NCBI RefSeq assembly: GCF_014502795.1
Contig: NZ_JACVHF010000016.1
Span: 1-64,000, forward strand
From: Heliobacterium chlorum
GTDB taxonomy: Bacteria > Bacillota > Desulfitobacteriia > Heliobacteriales > Heliobacteriaceae
DNA length: 64,000 bases
Direction of reading: 5' to 3'
This document shows, piece after piece, positions 63,878 through 64,000 of this stretch (positions are counted from its first letter, which is position 1; every line of letters begins with the position of its first letter). Made by a program: the position numbers and the translations under genes. The notes under the pieces were generated by a model. That model searched no databases. It was not told the origin of the DNA and saw only the letters and a program-made list of their open reading frames with translations.

Positions 63878-64000
63878 TTAAAAAAGCCCGGAAAGAATTT
63901 CTGGAGCTTCCTCAAGCGGAATCTCTCTCTGCTCTCCCGTTCCCATCGTCCGAACGGTGATGACGCCCCGTTCCACTTCACCTTGACCGACGATGACGAC
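63878..64000 (-). CDS. hisS: Histidyl-tRNA synthetase, C-terminal end (partial)
   Basis: The last 40 residues on the minus strand read [20 protein letters not shown], then [15 protein letters not shown] and LSGLF. This fits the end of the HisRS anticodon-binding domain (IVGxxE, GxVxVRxMxTGEQ). The start lies beyond the window. The hisS-aspS-tcdA order is typical of clostridia. Confidence 0.85.
   Translation of the reverse strand, partial: VVIVGQGEVERGVITVRTMGTGEQREIPLEEAPEILSGLF

Overview
The window looks like chromosome from an anaerobic, low-to-medium G+C, spore-forming Clostridia-type Firmicute. Pointers are the 16S 5' end, clostridial AbrB/SpoVT, IreB, DUF1292 and DUF1540 proteins, a sporulation-type histidine kinase, a flavodiiron protein, FixABCX, and the alaS-mnmA-isc-aspS-hisS gene order. 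A heliobacterium or a Desulfitobacterium-like Peptococcales member is my best guess. That is inference: no reaction-centre, bacteriochlorophyll or nif gene lies in the window. I see no prophage, transposase, CRISPR array or tRNA gene.

Layout. 1-5.1 kb: 5' end of an rrn operon with its promoter, then nagA (with an unusual zinc-ribbon tail), a secreted NlpC/P60 hydrolase, a Sir2 deacylase and two CheY-like proteins. 5.1-9.3 kb: two very small genes (a DUF1540 protein and an Arg-rich CxC peptide), a triple-PAS histidine kinase, a DUF2867 protein and a 2[4Fe-4S] ferredoxin. 9.5-14.4 kb: SagB-type oxidoreductase and the electron-bifurcating fixABCX operon. 14.5-16.1 kb: soluble PocR-type chemoreceptor with CheW. 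16.3-21.4 kb: PadR regulator with a clear promoter/operator, then an RND efflux pair. 21.4-28.8 kb: an eight-Cys protein with a siroheme/Fe-S protein, PepF, CBS-type pyrophosphatase, a CDF transporter and an SLH protein. 28.9-31.3 kb: an uncharacterised operon of a soluble ABC ATPase, a HypB-like GTPase and an Fe-S protein. 31.3-37.4 kb: MFS exporter, HD-GYP phosphodiesterase, flavodiiron protein and an ECF sigma cluster. 37.4-41 kb: metallopeptidase, an SOS-controlled small membrane protein, lexA, PAP2, AbrB, a two-His single-helix protein and a small helical protein. 41-64 kb: a long minus-strand housekeeping block (U32, mltG, yrzB-like, ruvX, aldo/keto reductase, ireB, alaS, AI-2E-type permease, PRC-barrel, mnmA, iscU, iscS, iscR, class II photolyase, radical-SAM DNA protein, GGDEF/EAL protein, trxA, csoR, tcdA, aspS, hisS).

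The housekeeping block carries four copies of a roughly 175-bp intergenic repeat. Its ends are inverted repeats that differ between copies but stay complementary within a copy, which argues for selection on a folded structure.

Best leads for something new: the ABC ATPase/GTPase/Fe-S operon, the repeat family, the LexA-box-controlled small membrane protein, the two-His single-helix protein, and the T-box-like but apparently Stem-I-less alaS leader. All functional names are family assignments from motifs and length. No database search was possible.
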